Assembly: GCA_020435185.1 (NCBI GenBank)
Contig: JAGRAA010000266.1
Coordinates: forward strand, 1 to 7,460
Length of the DNA: 7,460 nt
DNA from: Bdellovibrionales bacterium
GTDB taxonomy: Bacteria > Bdellovibrionota > Bdellovibrionia > Bdellovibrionales > UBA1609
Reading direction: 5' to 3'
In this document: positions 1 through 6,605 of the stretch, piece by piece
Numbering within the stretch: the first letter of the stretch is position 1
Layout of the letters: each line of letters starts with the position of its first letter
The notes under the pieces: model-generated
What the model was told of the DNA's origin: nothing
Seen by the model: only the letters and a program-made list of their open reading frames with translations
The model's database searches: none
Translations under genes and position numbers: made by a program

Positions 1-602
1 TTATATTTATATACAATCTTATCACAGTTCCGTGTTTCCATACTTAAACAACTACTGCTTAAATACGCAACTAAAGGCCACTTACTGGTATTTACACCAT
101 TACTTGTATTAATATAGGTGTCCCCATAAACTTCTCGACCACCATTACCATCCCAATACACCCATCCAGATTTTATTTTTTTAAAGATGTGAGGAAAACC
201 AGTTTTAACTGGTGTGAAGTAATTCTGCCTATATAGGGCTAATTCACCAAATTTACTTGAATAATAAATTTGATCCGTACTTTGATAATCAGGTAACATT
301 TGACCATCAGTTACTGAAATATAAGGTGTTTCTACCGACCAGCCTGGACCCAATATCCCGTTTTTTAGATCGCTATTATAATTTATTGATATTTGAGGGC
401 CAAAACCACTTCTCCCTGGGATTACCTTCAGTGGGATATTATAAGTAAATGCACCACTGTTTGAGGATGGCAAATCTTTCTCAAAAAGCTTATTGAGTTG
501 AGTTAAAAAAGGAATTGTTTGAAAATAGCTTTTTTCTGCTGAAGCCCAGGCTAGACTGCCCGTACATAAAAAAACAAAACATACAAGAAGGACATTTCTC
601 AT
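1..602 (-). CDS. Exported SpvB/TcB-like protein, N-terminal 200 residues (runs off left edge)
   Basis: The frame opens with ATG at 602-600 and stays open for 200 codons to the window edge, so the gene is partial at its 3' end. Residues 1-20 form a Sec signal peptide (hydrophobic stretch VLLVCFVFLC, likely cleavage after LAWA). Residues 50-90 carry the signature of the SpvB family: GAFTYNIPLKV, then PGRSGFGPQISINYNS, then NGILGPGWSVE. In known proteins this domain begins the TcB component of Tc toxins (TcaC/TcdB), Salmonella SpvB, and many secreted Rhs/YD-repeat proteins. TcB plus TcC form a hollow cocoon that holds a toxic C-terminus. Only two bases separate it from the stop of the 1250-residue gene, and no clear Shine-Dalgarno is seen, so translation is probably coupled. 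Classical TcB proteins have no Sec signal, which makes this one different. Whether it continues into FG-GAP, TcB-middle or Rhs repeats lies outside the window. Confidence 0.88.
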   Translation of the reverse strand, partial: MRNVLLVCFVFLCTGSLAWASAEKSYFQTIPFLTQLNKLFEKDLPSSNSGAFTYNIPLKVIPGRSGFGPQISINYNSDLKNGILGPGWSVETPYISVTDGQMLPDYQSTDQIYYSSKFGELALYRQNYFTPVKTGFPHIFKKIKSGWVYWDGNGGREVYGDTYINTSNGVNTSKWPLVAYLSSSCLSMETRNCDKIVYKY

Positions 603-604
603 AC

Positions 605-3600
605 TTACAAGCTTTCATGGCCCTGTATTGTTAATACCACCTTTACACTATCTATACAGTTTAAAATTTCATCACTAGGTTTTAAAAGTTTAACCGACCA
701 AGTAGTAGCAGGGGATTGGCCTAAATGCCTGCTAGCATTTTCTTTAGCAAGGTCCATAGCCAGATCCACATTAGGTCGACTATAACTATATGACCCACCT
801 GCAAATCGGCTCCTATTAACACGCCTAGACGACAAGGGCCTAATTGTCCTTTTACGTGAACTAGCTATATTTTCAATAACTATGTCTTCATCCTGCACAC
901 CTAATCCGTCAGTTAAGTTGAATTCAACGATTTGTCCTCTAGAATTCCTTTGGTATGGATGACTGTAACCCGAGACTAGGGAAAACTTGACCTTCGAGAA
1001 ATCAATATTCTGACAACTAAGATCAGAGGATCTATCATACCAAATATCCGAGTACAACACCTGGGCCTGAACAATATTTTCAGGCAATGTTAAGTAATTT
1101 TCTATGTCATCGAGCTGGCTATTATACTCGGGACCATATTCTCTACCAACTTCTCGTAGCAGCTTTGTTTCAGCAGGAAGATTAATTTTAAATTTAAACT
1201 CCCCTCCATGCTTCCAAAACTGTTCAGAAGATTTTTTTGCTAAATCGTTAATATTATCTGTTTTAAACAATTCAAAAACTACTATTTCTGGATCTGAGAG
1301 ACCTCGGTTGCGACCCTGACCATAACCGCTATTCACAGATTTGTTCTTCTCATAAACACTAGTTAAACGATCTATTGTCACTCTAAAGTCTTCTAACTCT
1401 ATGAATTGTTTGCTTCTAAGTGGCAGATCAATTTCAACAGTTGATATAATTTCATTTGTAGGGATTTTCAACTCGAAACTGGCACGCTGAAACAGCGTAA
1501 AAACTAACTCCCTAAGATCTTGTATATAGTAATTAAGGTAGTCGTCATAGTAAGCAGCTACTTTCAAACCATTCGTGGCGAGTGCTTCAGATTTTACCAA
1601 TTTTTCGAATTCCAAATCTAAACGATTCATTTCTATTTCTTGAGCACCAAGTTCTAACAATGCGGCATCCAGTATACAAATACTCTGCTCTAGCTCTATC
1701 TTTGACATTTCTACAGCATATTTTGCTGTATCAACTTTATCCCGAGCTTCAGCTTCACTTATCTCTTTTTGCTGCACCCACCGTAGGAAAGCTGCTCGTT
1801 CTGCATTTCTACCTCTCGCCTCGTTTTGACCAGCTCCAAATAAAGAAGTGGGATTGAAACTTGTTATTGTTTCAACAGCTGCTGAAGAGATCTCTCCAGT
1901 ATCTCTAGTGGCATCAAAAGATTGGTTACCATCTCTTATGAATTCCATTTCTTCAATTAACTGCTGAGCAACCTTTTTGTGCTGTAACGATTTAAAACTA
2001 GCTTCAATAGAAACTAACTCTTGCTTTACTTTTTCTGCATAACTTGCAATCACTTTTCTTTGAGCTTCAATCTTCTTTAATTGCTGCTTTTTAAGATTGT
2101 TCAATACTCCAACATCAACTTGAAGGGTGCTAACATCTGCATAAGCCCTTTTTCGTCTCTCTAACAAATTATCATGATTCTGTTTTAGCTCTCTGTAACT
2201 GGTCAAAACAGACTCAAACAAAGCTTTTTGTTCCACATATCCCATTTGAGGAACAAAGCCTAATGGGTAACCAAAGAGATTAAATTTTTGACTAGTTAAA
2301 TTATTTAGGCGGCGGAGCCGGTTGTAAATACCGATATTGCGGATCACTTCTTCTTTTTGGACTTCGGCAATCACAGTAGAAAAATTAGAAACGCCAGAAA
2401 GATCACTAAGCATCAACTCTTCGGCACTTTTGGATTCTCTATTTAGTCTAATAATAAGGTCTGAATAACCCAAACTATTTAATACTTCTAAGTATTGTTC
2501 AATAAACTTATTACTATCCTCATTTTTTTGATAGAGGGGATGTATATTTTGCACTTGTCCTAGAACATGATTTATCAATATTGGGTTTCTAAGCAAAAAA
2601 GCAGAATTAACATATTTTATTTCCTTACCTTGGCTCCCCTCAACACTAGCTTCAGCTGAATTAACAAATTGGACTGTAAACGCAGACGCTTGTTTCAATA
2701 TACCTTCCCCAAATTGGGTACTTTGCCCAACTTTGTAGCTTTGATAACCTCCAGCTGGTTGGGCAGCAGCATCAAGTCCTTTAAATATACAAGGTGAAGT
2801 CATTTTTCTATACTCATGACCAGGCAACCACCATTCACAGGCTTTAATGGCCCAACTACCTTCAAATGCAAGTGACCCACCACCAGGTTTTCCATTGCTT
2901 GAATCGCGACCATTATCCCCTCCAATTAAATTGGCACTTTTAAGTTCAGCATTTACGGACCCTTTTAAAAATACTAATTCCCCTGAACGCCCCCCGATTC
3001 CACCAACTGCACCAGCGCCAGCCGTACCCGCAGGACTAACAAGTTTAGCATTCAAGTCGGTAAACGCTGCTACAGGACCCACATAGGGAGTGCCAGCATT
3101 TCTTGGCGAGTATTTAGTGCCCGGCTTACCTATTCGAGGACAATCATAAACTCTATCGTGGCCAGGAACTTTGCATTTATACTGTCGATTTTGGAAAGTT
3201 GGTTCTGTTTGAGGGTCACCTATCCATGCACTAGCACTGCCAGGAGCACCGTTAACTGCTGCAGCGGCATTATTAATAGCTGGTTTAGCATTACTCCCCG
3301 CGCCACCCTTTGCCGTAATTGCAGGGTAATTTCCAACTATTTTTCCGACTTGAAAATACACACTACCAGCAGGCAGCCCCATTTTACCAGGAATGCCATC
3401 ATCACCCATTTTCTTATCCCAATTCTTGGCAAACGGTTTTCTTGGGTTTGATAACCAGCTATTAAATAATTTAATTCCTGTCTGAATTCCACCAAATTGA
3501 GAAATATACTTTTCGGTAAAACTTTTCAAGTCAGCTTCTGAACTGATATTATTATCATTAGCTAGCAATATCTCCAGCTTCCCAACTGTTTCCAAAGCCA

Positions 3601-4357
3601 AGTATTGAGCGGCGGCTTCTAAATCTTTTTTTTGTTTTTTAATTTGAATGGATTGAGAAGAAGCTATGCCATTTTCATATTTAGATGACAATGAATTTAT
3701 TATTGTCGCAAAATGCCAACTCAAACTATCACTAGGAACTTCAACTTGAGATAGATCTATTGAAGCCCCTCCATCATTCTGTAGCTCATAAGCTTTAATA
3801 AATAGGCTTTTACCACCAGTAATTATTTTCGAGCCATAACTGAGTTTTACTATAGGGGCAACAATCTCAAACGCATCAGTCCATTCTAAACATTTTTTAC
3901 CTTGATCGCCCAACTCAGTCTCAACTTTCAGAGGAAAATTAAGCTCTTCAGAAACATCAAAATTAGTAGATGTATATAACCCACTCGGATCAAACATCTT
4001 TTTCGTAGATGAAATCACCATCTTTCTTATTGGGAACCAATCAACTTTGACATTTTGTCTAACACGAAATCTTCCATCGAGAACAGGAATTGAGAACTCA
4101 ATTTCTTTTTTTTCAGGAAGCTGGATCCAATCAACATAAACCATTTCAGGACATGGATTTTCTGATTGAAATAATAAAGACTCGACAGTCTTCATTTTTT
4201 CGGCGAGCAGCTCCACTTTATTTTTATCTATATTCTCCGGACTTGAGGTTGCGGTTAGTGACGTTCCCAGAAAAAGAAATGCAAGTATAGACAAATAAAA
4301 CCTACTAAAGATGTTTTTAGCTATGATCAATTTAAAACTCTCCATAGTAGGTTTCAT
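605..4357 (-). CDS. Large exported Gly-rich/coiled-coil protein, tentatively TcA-like
   Basis: This is a complete frame of 1250 residues, starting at ATG 4357 or at a second ATG four codons later (4345). Residues 11-37 are the hydrophobic core of a signal peptide. Residues 40-310 are mixed alpha/beta and not recognised. Residues 318-495 are Gly/Ala/Pro-rich and open with four collagen-like triplets (GDDGIPGKMGLP). Two Cys pairs flank a PGH[DE] motif (395-406 and 507-523). Residues 590-930 are mainly helical, with heptad-like charged stretches at about 715-800 and 860-925 that suggest coiled coils. Residues 930-1250 follow the order seen at the end of TcA: a YYIQDLRELVFTLFQRA helix after the coiled coil, a GGEFKFKINLP strand segment, and a final TTWSVKLL...CIDSVKVVLTI segment that recalls the W-x-L-x-L...I-x-D-V-x-L-x-L end of TcA. 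This is resemblance by eye only. The gene lies 7 bases after the lipoprotein gene and 2 bases before the SpvB-type gene, which favours a joint A-B complex. The Gly-rich region and signal peptide are atypical for TcA, and at 1250 residues it is about half the usual TcA length. Confidence 0.55.
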   Translation of the reverse strand: MKPTMESFKLIIAKNIFSRFYLSILAFLFLGTSLTATSSPENIDKNKVELLAEKMKTVESLLFQSENPCPEMVYVDWIQLPEKKEIEFSIPVLDGRFRVRQNVKVDWFPIRKMVISSTKKMFDPSGLYTSTNFDVSEELNFPLKVETELGDQGKKCLEWTDAFEIVAPIVKLSYGSKIITGGKSLFIKAYELQNDGGASIDLSQVEVPSDSLSWHFATIINSLSSKYENGIASSQSIQIKKQKKDLEAAAQYLALETVGKLEILLANDNNISSEADLKSFTEKYISQFGGIQTGIKLFNSWLSNPRKPFAKNWDKKMGDDGIPGKMGLPAGSVYFQVGKIVGNYPAITAKGGAGSNAKPAINNAAAAVNGAPGSASAWIGDPQTEPTFQNRQYKCKVPGHDRVYDCPRIGKPGTKYSPRNAGTPYVGPVAAFTDLNAKLVSPAGTAGAGAVGGIGGRSGELVFLKGSVNAELKSANLIGGDNGRDSSNGKPGGGSLAFEGSWAIKACEWWLPGHEYRKMTSPCIFKGLDAAAQPAGGYQSYKVGQSTQFGEGILKQASAFTVQFVNSAEASVEGSQGKEIKYVNSAFLLRNPILINHVLGQVQNIHPLYQKNEDSNKFIEQYLEVLNSLGYSDLIIRLNRESKSAEELMLSDLSGVSNFSTVIAEVQKEEVIRNIGIYNRLRRLNNLTSQKFNLFGYPLGFVPQMGYVEQKALFESVLTSYRELKQNHDNLLERRKRAYADVSTLQVDVGVLNNLKKQQLKKIEAQRKVIASYAEKVKQELVSIEASFKSLQHKKVAQQLIEEMEFIRDGNQSFDATRDTGEISSAAVETITSFNPTSLFGAGQNEARGRNAERAAFLRWVQQKEISEAEARDKVDTAKYAVEMSKIELEQSICILDAALLELGAQEIEMNRLDLEFEKLVKSEALATNGLKVAAYYDDYLNYYIQDLRELVFTLFQRASFELKIPTNEIISTVEIDLPLRSKQFIELEDFRVTIDRLTSVYEKNKSVNSGYGQGRNRGLSDPEIVVFELFKTDNINDLAKKSSEQFWKHGGEFKFKINLPAETKLLREVGREYGPEYNSQLDDIENYLTLPENIVQAQVLYSDIWYDRSSDLSCQNIDFSKVKFSLVSGYSHPYQRNSRGQIVEFNLTDGLGVQDEDIVIENIASSRKRTIRPLSSRRVNRSRFAGGSYSYSRPNVDLAMDLAKENASRHLGQSPATTWSVKLLKPSDEILNCIDSVKVVLTIQGHESL

Positions 4358-4364
4358 TTAGTTC

Positions 4365-4835
4365 TTATTTTGCTGGGATCAACAAATACTGCTTTGGAGA
4401 TGCAATTGCCTTTCTGTATTCTTGCACAGACAGGCTTTCAAGCTTTAATTGACGAGTTTGTACAAACAACAAATCACCTTCAACTTCAAAACGTATCTCC
4501 TTTGAAACAAAATCCGCTAAAAACTCTTTGGATGGAGATGCAATTTTATCTAAATTTAGGTTTAACTCATTGGAGTTGATTTCGCCGATATTCTCAGTAA
4601 CAAATTGAACTTTACCTAAATTATAGGTATTACCATCAATTAAAATCTGTGCGTTGTCCTTTTCAAAAACAACATCAGCAGTAACATCCAGTTCATTCTC
4701 CTCAGCAATTGTCCATTGTCCATTTAAATTGCTAACCCTTGATATTGTAGCTTTATCCGAACGGCCACACCCAATTAATGAGATGACTCCAAAAATACTT
4801 AAAGCGACAAATATTCTGCGACTAAAAATAGTCAT
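4365..4835 (-). CDS. Small hypothetical lipoprotein, first gene of the left operon
   Basis: The start is ATG 4835-4833, giving 156 residues. The frame can be read four codons further to a TTG at 4847, but those codons contain the ribosome binding site GGAGG, so the ATG is the real start. An Arg-containing N-terminus and a hydrophobic stretch (about residues 8-19) lead to the lipobox LIGC, with Cys23 as the lipidated residue and Gly at +2. The mature part is short and appears beta-rich (NLNGQWTIAE near its start, then alternating polar/hydrophobic strands), a size and pattern seen in small lipocalin-like or inhibitor-like lipoproteins. I do not recognise a family. It is probably anchored in a membrane facing the periplasm, or displayed on the surface. 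As the promoter-proximal gene, with 7 bases to the 1250-residue exported protein, it may help that protein fold or reach the surface, or protect the producer. Both roles are inferred from position alone. Confidence 0.85.
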   Translation of the reverse strand: MTIFSRRIFVALSIFGVISLIGCGRSDKATISRVSNLNGQWTIAEENELDVTADVVFEKDNAQILIDGNTYNLGKVQFVTENIGEINSNELNLNLDKIASPSKEFLADFVSKEIRFEVEGDLLFVQTRQLKLESLSVQEYRKAIASPKQYLLIPAK

Positions 4836-4840
4836 ACGTT

Positions 4841-4845
4841 CCTCC
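4841..4845 (-). promoter_or_regulatory. Ribosome binding site GGAGG that sets the lipoprotein start
   Basis: The minus strand reads GGAGGAACGTATG, so a strong Shine-Dalgarno lies 5 bases before the ATG at 4835. It lies inside the apparent N-terminal extension from the TTG at 4847 and therefore rules that longer start out. Confidence 0.85.
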
Positions 4846-4890
4846 AATTTTTAAAAACATTAGCCAGCACACAGAAAGGCCGTCCAACGA

Positions 4891-4899
4891 ACTATAGCA
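4891..4899 (-). promoter_or_regulatory. Candidate extended -10 promoter for the left operon
   Basis: The minus strand reads TGCTATAGT, which is a TGn extension plus TATAGT, one mismatch from the sigma-70 -10 consensus TATAAT. No good -35 hexamer lies 16-18 bases upstream, as is common for extended -10 promoters. Transcription would begin near 4884 and give a leader of about 50 bases before the lipoprotein ATG. It is the best promoter-like site I found in the gap and points towards the three-gene left operon. Motif matching by eye only. Confidence 0.45.
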
Positions 4900-5019
4900 T
4901 ATTGCGCCATTCAACTACAGAGTGAAGGCTTAGGATTAAAAAGGTTTCATAGAGCGTAAAAAACTTCGACAATAATTTGCCCGAAAACCGGATGAAAAGA
5001 ATTAAACACGACCTACACT

Positions 5020-5068
5020 ACGCCCTTTCACGGCGAAGACACGGGTTCGCCTCCCGTAGGGAACGTCA
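5020..5068 (+). pseudogene. 3' fragment of tRNA-Glu (anticodon TTC), likely integration-site remnant
   Basis: The plus strand holds the second half of a tRNA. The anticodon arm is CGCC-CTTTCAC-GGCG at 5021-5035, with anticodon TTC at 5027-5029. A 4-base variable loop (5037-5040) is followed by a perfect T arm, ACGGG-TTCGCCT-CCCGT, at 5041-5057. The acceptor 3' strand AGGGAAC is at 5058-5064, followed by G and then TCA in place of CCA. The arm spacing and the anticodon-loop sequence match typical bacterial tRNA-Glu. The 5' part is absent: no GTTCCCT lies at the expected place near 4994 and no D arm is seen. Position 27-43 of the anticodon stem is an A-A mismatch, and the normally invariant A58 of the T loop reads C. 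It is therefore not a working tRNA. Tyrosine recombinases often integrate at tRNA 3' ends and leave such copies, so an att site is the leading explanation. Simple decay of an old tRNA gene is the alternative. Confidence 0.75.
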
Positions 5069-5255
5069 ATTTAACTCTAAGCACATAATATCACTTAACT
5101 TTAAAAATCGCCGCAACCAATTCGCAACCATACTTATCAAATCTAACTACTCAACAAACTAAGAAATTACCTTGTTCAATCAAGTAAGTAGTCCTTCAAT
5201 ACTCATATAGGGAGTTACTTTTTAAACTCTATTTCGAATAATTAGTCCTTATATA

Positions 5256-5276
5256 TGGCCCATTATTTATGGGCCA
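5256..5276 (-). terminator. Hairpin after the pore-former gene, possible terminator
   Basis: TGGCCCAT at 5256-5263 pairs perfectly with ATGGGCCA at 5269-5276 around a 5-base loop. It starts about 30 bases beyond the TAG stop of the 432-residue gene. On the minus strand the stem is followed by TATATAAGG rather than a clean U-run, so it would be a weak intrinsic terminator or mainly an mRNA 3'-end stabiliser. Confidence 0.45.
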
Positions 5277-5306
5277 CTTCCTCAAGATCTATTTTCTATA
5301 ACTAGT

Positions 5307-6605
5307 CTAATAAAACATCTCATTACAATCTTCTTGACCAACAACCTCTCCATTTTCAATAAGAAAACCTAAATTCCTTCTTTTTGCCATCAGATAAAAC
5401 TCATAAGGCACTTTTCCACTGTTTAATGCAGAATCACGATTAGCCTCACACATTCGATAAAACTTGCTATGAGCAGGCCATTTAATGGGACTTATTGTGT
5501 AATTAGGCACCGTACAGCTCCCATCTGTTTTAAAGCAGCTCTCGCCAGCATTGAATACCACGTTCATAGCTTCTCGATATTCCCTATATTGAGACAAGAA
5601 TTTAGACTCCTGATCAATATCCATATCGTAATTATCTCTATCAGAACCATACAAAAGACTTTCTAAACGAAAGTACTTCGATCTTAAACCGTCCCATATA
5701 TCATAGATATCTTTCAAAGCTTGGCTTTTAAAAGCAAGGCCATGATTTGGTATATTCGGTATAAAAGTCTCTAAGTCTCGTGTTGCATACTGCGTGGGTA
5801 CCGAATGACTCACTGACTGATGCGAAATATAATCTTTCATTACGCTAGGAATTTGCTTGTACTTCACAAACTCATCTTCACCACTTCCCAATAGGTCGGT
5901 AATATCTGTTACTCCAAGGCCACCAATAGCATAAACACGAACGCTAAAGTCGGTCGCTGACATTGCTGAACGCAATATTTTTTCATATGAAGCCTTCATA
6001 TTTGCATTCCAAATTCCACCACTCGCTCCTGCACTAAAATTTTGAGAAAATTCATAACGCTTTTTTTCGTTAAGGTTCTTAAGAGTCATTACTGCATAAG
6101 TCATCACTCCTCGTCTTTCTTGCACAGCGATTTCTGGACCACAACGTTTTAAAATCTCCTGCGGATTCATCGCGGCTATTTCAGGTTTCAAAACTGGGTT
6201 TTTTAAACCAAACTTTCCATAATCCGTCTTAAATAATATAATCCAAGACAAACTGTCTGAATGAAAAGCTCGTTCATCCAGCATATTCACAGACGCGCTT
6301 CCTGAATAAAAAGAATAACTGCCTTGTATTTGAGCCGAAAAACTGATTTTACTATAAAAATCTTTTTTGCTTTTTAACGTTTCAATCATTACCGTTGTCC
6401 GAGCAGCAGTATTTGAACCGTTTTGAGCTTCATCTAAAGGGACCAGACCTTCATGTTGAACGCAATTATCATAAACTTTATCAGGCTGATAGGGATTAAA
6501 TCCTCCTCCCGTATGGATAATGCTATTGGGGTGATACTCGTAGATAGATGCATGACCAGCCGTCGTCATCAAAAGAATGGCTAATCCTAATATTTTCGTT
6601 TTCAT
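5307..6605 (-). CDS. Exported MACPF/CDC-like pore-forming protein candidate
   Basis: This is a complete frame of 432 residues. The start is well supported: ATG 6605 is preceded by AAGGAGA with 5-base spacing. Residues 1-19 are a signal peptide (cleavage after AGHA). The order of features resembles bacterial MACPF/CDC proteins. An N-terminal GGGFNPYQPDKVYDNCV segment (33-49) is followed by a polar, Ser-rich alternating segment (about 84-125) that could be transmembrane hairpin 1. Next come KRCGPEI (153-159), where MACPF proteins carry their Tyr/Cys-Gly signature, and the strand GVMTYAVMTLKN. A second Ser/Ala/Gly-rich segment (about 183-220) could be hairpin 2, and it ends in SVRVYAIGG (221-229). 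The canonical YGTH[FY] signature is not present. Residues 285-432 are mostly helical with four Cys and are not recognised. Such proteins form beta-barrel pores in target membranes. The gene overlaps the upstream protease gene by one base, so the two are co-translated. The family call rests on pattern only; an unrelated exported protein remains possible. Confidence 0.55.
   Translation of the reverse strand: MKTKILGLAILLMTTAGHASIYEYHPNSIIHTGGGFNPYQPDKVYDNCVQHEGLVPLDEAQNGSNTAARTTVMIETLKSKKDFYSKISFSAQIQGSYSFYSGSASVNMLDERAFHSDSLSWIILFKTDYGKFGLKNPVLKPEIAAMNPQEILKRCGPEIAVQERRGVMTYAVMTLKNLNEKKRYEFSQNFSAGASGGIWNANMKASYEKILRSAMSATDFSVRVYAIGGLGVTDITDLLGSGEDEFVKYKQIPSVMKDYISHQSVSHSVPTQYATRDLETFIPNIPNHGLAFKSQALKDIYDIWDGLRSKYFRLESLLYGSDRDNYDMDIDQESKFLSQYREYREAMNVVFNAGESCFKTDGSCTVPNYTISPIKWPAHSKFYRMCEANRDSALNSGKVPYEFYLMAKRRNLGFLIENGEVVGQEDCNEMFY

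Larger units (their letters stand above)
4836..5306. other. Gene-free spacer of about 470 bases between the two gene blocks
   Basis: I see no convincing coding frame here. The only open frame of note, on the plus strand at 4977-5162, simply runs through the tRNA fragment and has no ribosome binding site. From right to left the spacer holds a hairpin after the pore-former gene (5256-5276), an AT-rich stretch with nothing recognisable (about 5070-5255), the 3' part of a tRNA-Glu on the plus strand (5020-5068), a further unexplained stretch (4900-5019), then the putative extended -10 and the ribosome binding site of the lipoprotein gene. I see no integrase remnant, insertion-sequence ends or CRISPR repeats. 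Confidence 0.7.

Noticed and set aside
1..3. TTA at the left edge could be a TAA stop closing the SpvB-type gene at the window border.
   Set aside because: Counting codons from the ATG at 602, the last complete codon is at 5-3 (TAT), and bases 2-1 belong to the next codon. The TAA is out of frame, so the gene continues past the edge.
257..448. Plus-strand open frames, including 257-448, 1104-1319, 1582-1857, 2847-3086, 3158-3451, 4090-4290, 4370-4579, 4654-4854, 4977-5162, 5469-5666 and 7057-7320.
   Set aside because: All but the one at 4977-5162 lie antisense to well-supported minus-strand genes. None shows a recognisable domain or a good ribosome binding site. The one at 4977-5162 merely reads through the tRNA fragment.
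4393..4545. Repeated GGAGATGCAATT in the lipoprotein gene, encoding IASPK and IASPSK.
   Set aside because: The match is short and the surrounding residues do not align. It is probably chance or a minor structural echo and not a real repeat.
4836..4847. Four-codon N-terminal extension of the lipoprotein starting from TTG.
   Set aside because: These codons overlap the GGAGG ribosome binding site, and the downstream ATG has ideal spacing.
4903..4908. TTGAAT or a similar hexamer as a -35 box paired with TATAGT at 4891-4896.
   Set aside because: The closest -35-like hexamer, TTGAAT, is only about 12 bases from the -10, too short for sigma-70 spacing. The extended -10 reading is preferred.
4994..5068. 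A complete tRNA-Glu gene.
   Set aside because: No 5' acceptor strand complementary to AGGGAAC and no D arm are present. The A-A mismatch at position 27-43 and C at position 58 also argue against a working tRNA.
5161..5225. Small inverted repeats such as CTTG...CAAG and GAGTT...AACTC downstream of the tRNA fragment.
   Set aside because: The stems are 4-5 bp in AT-rich DNA with no terminator tail or repeat family context, as expected by chance.
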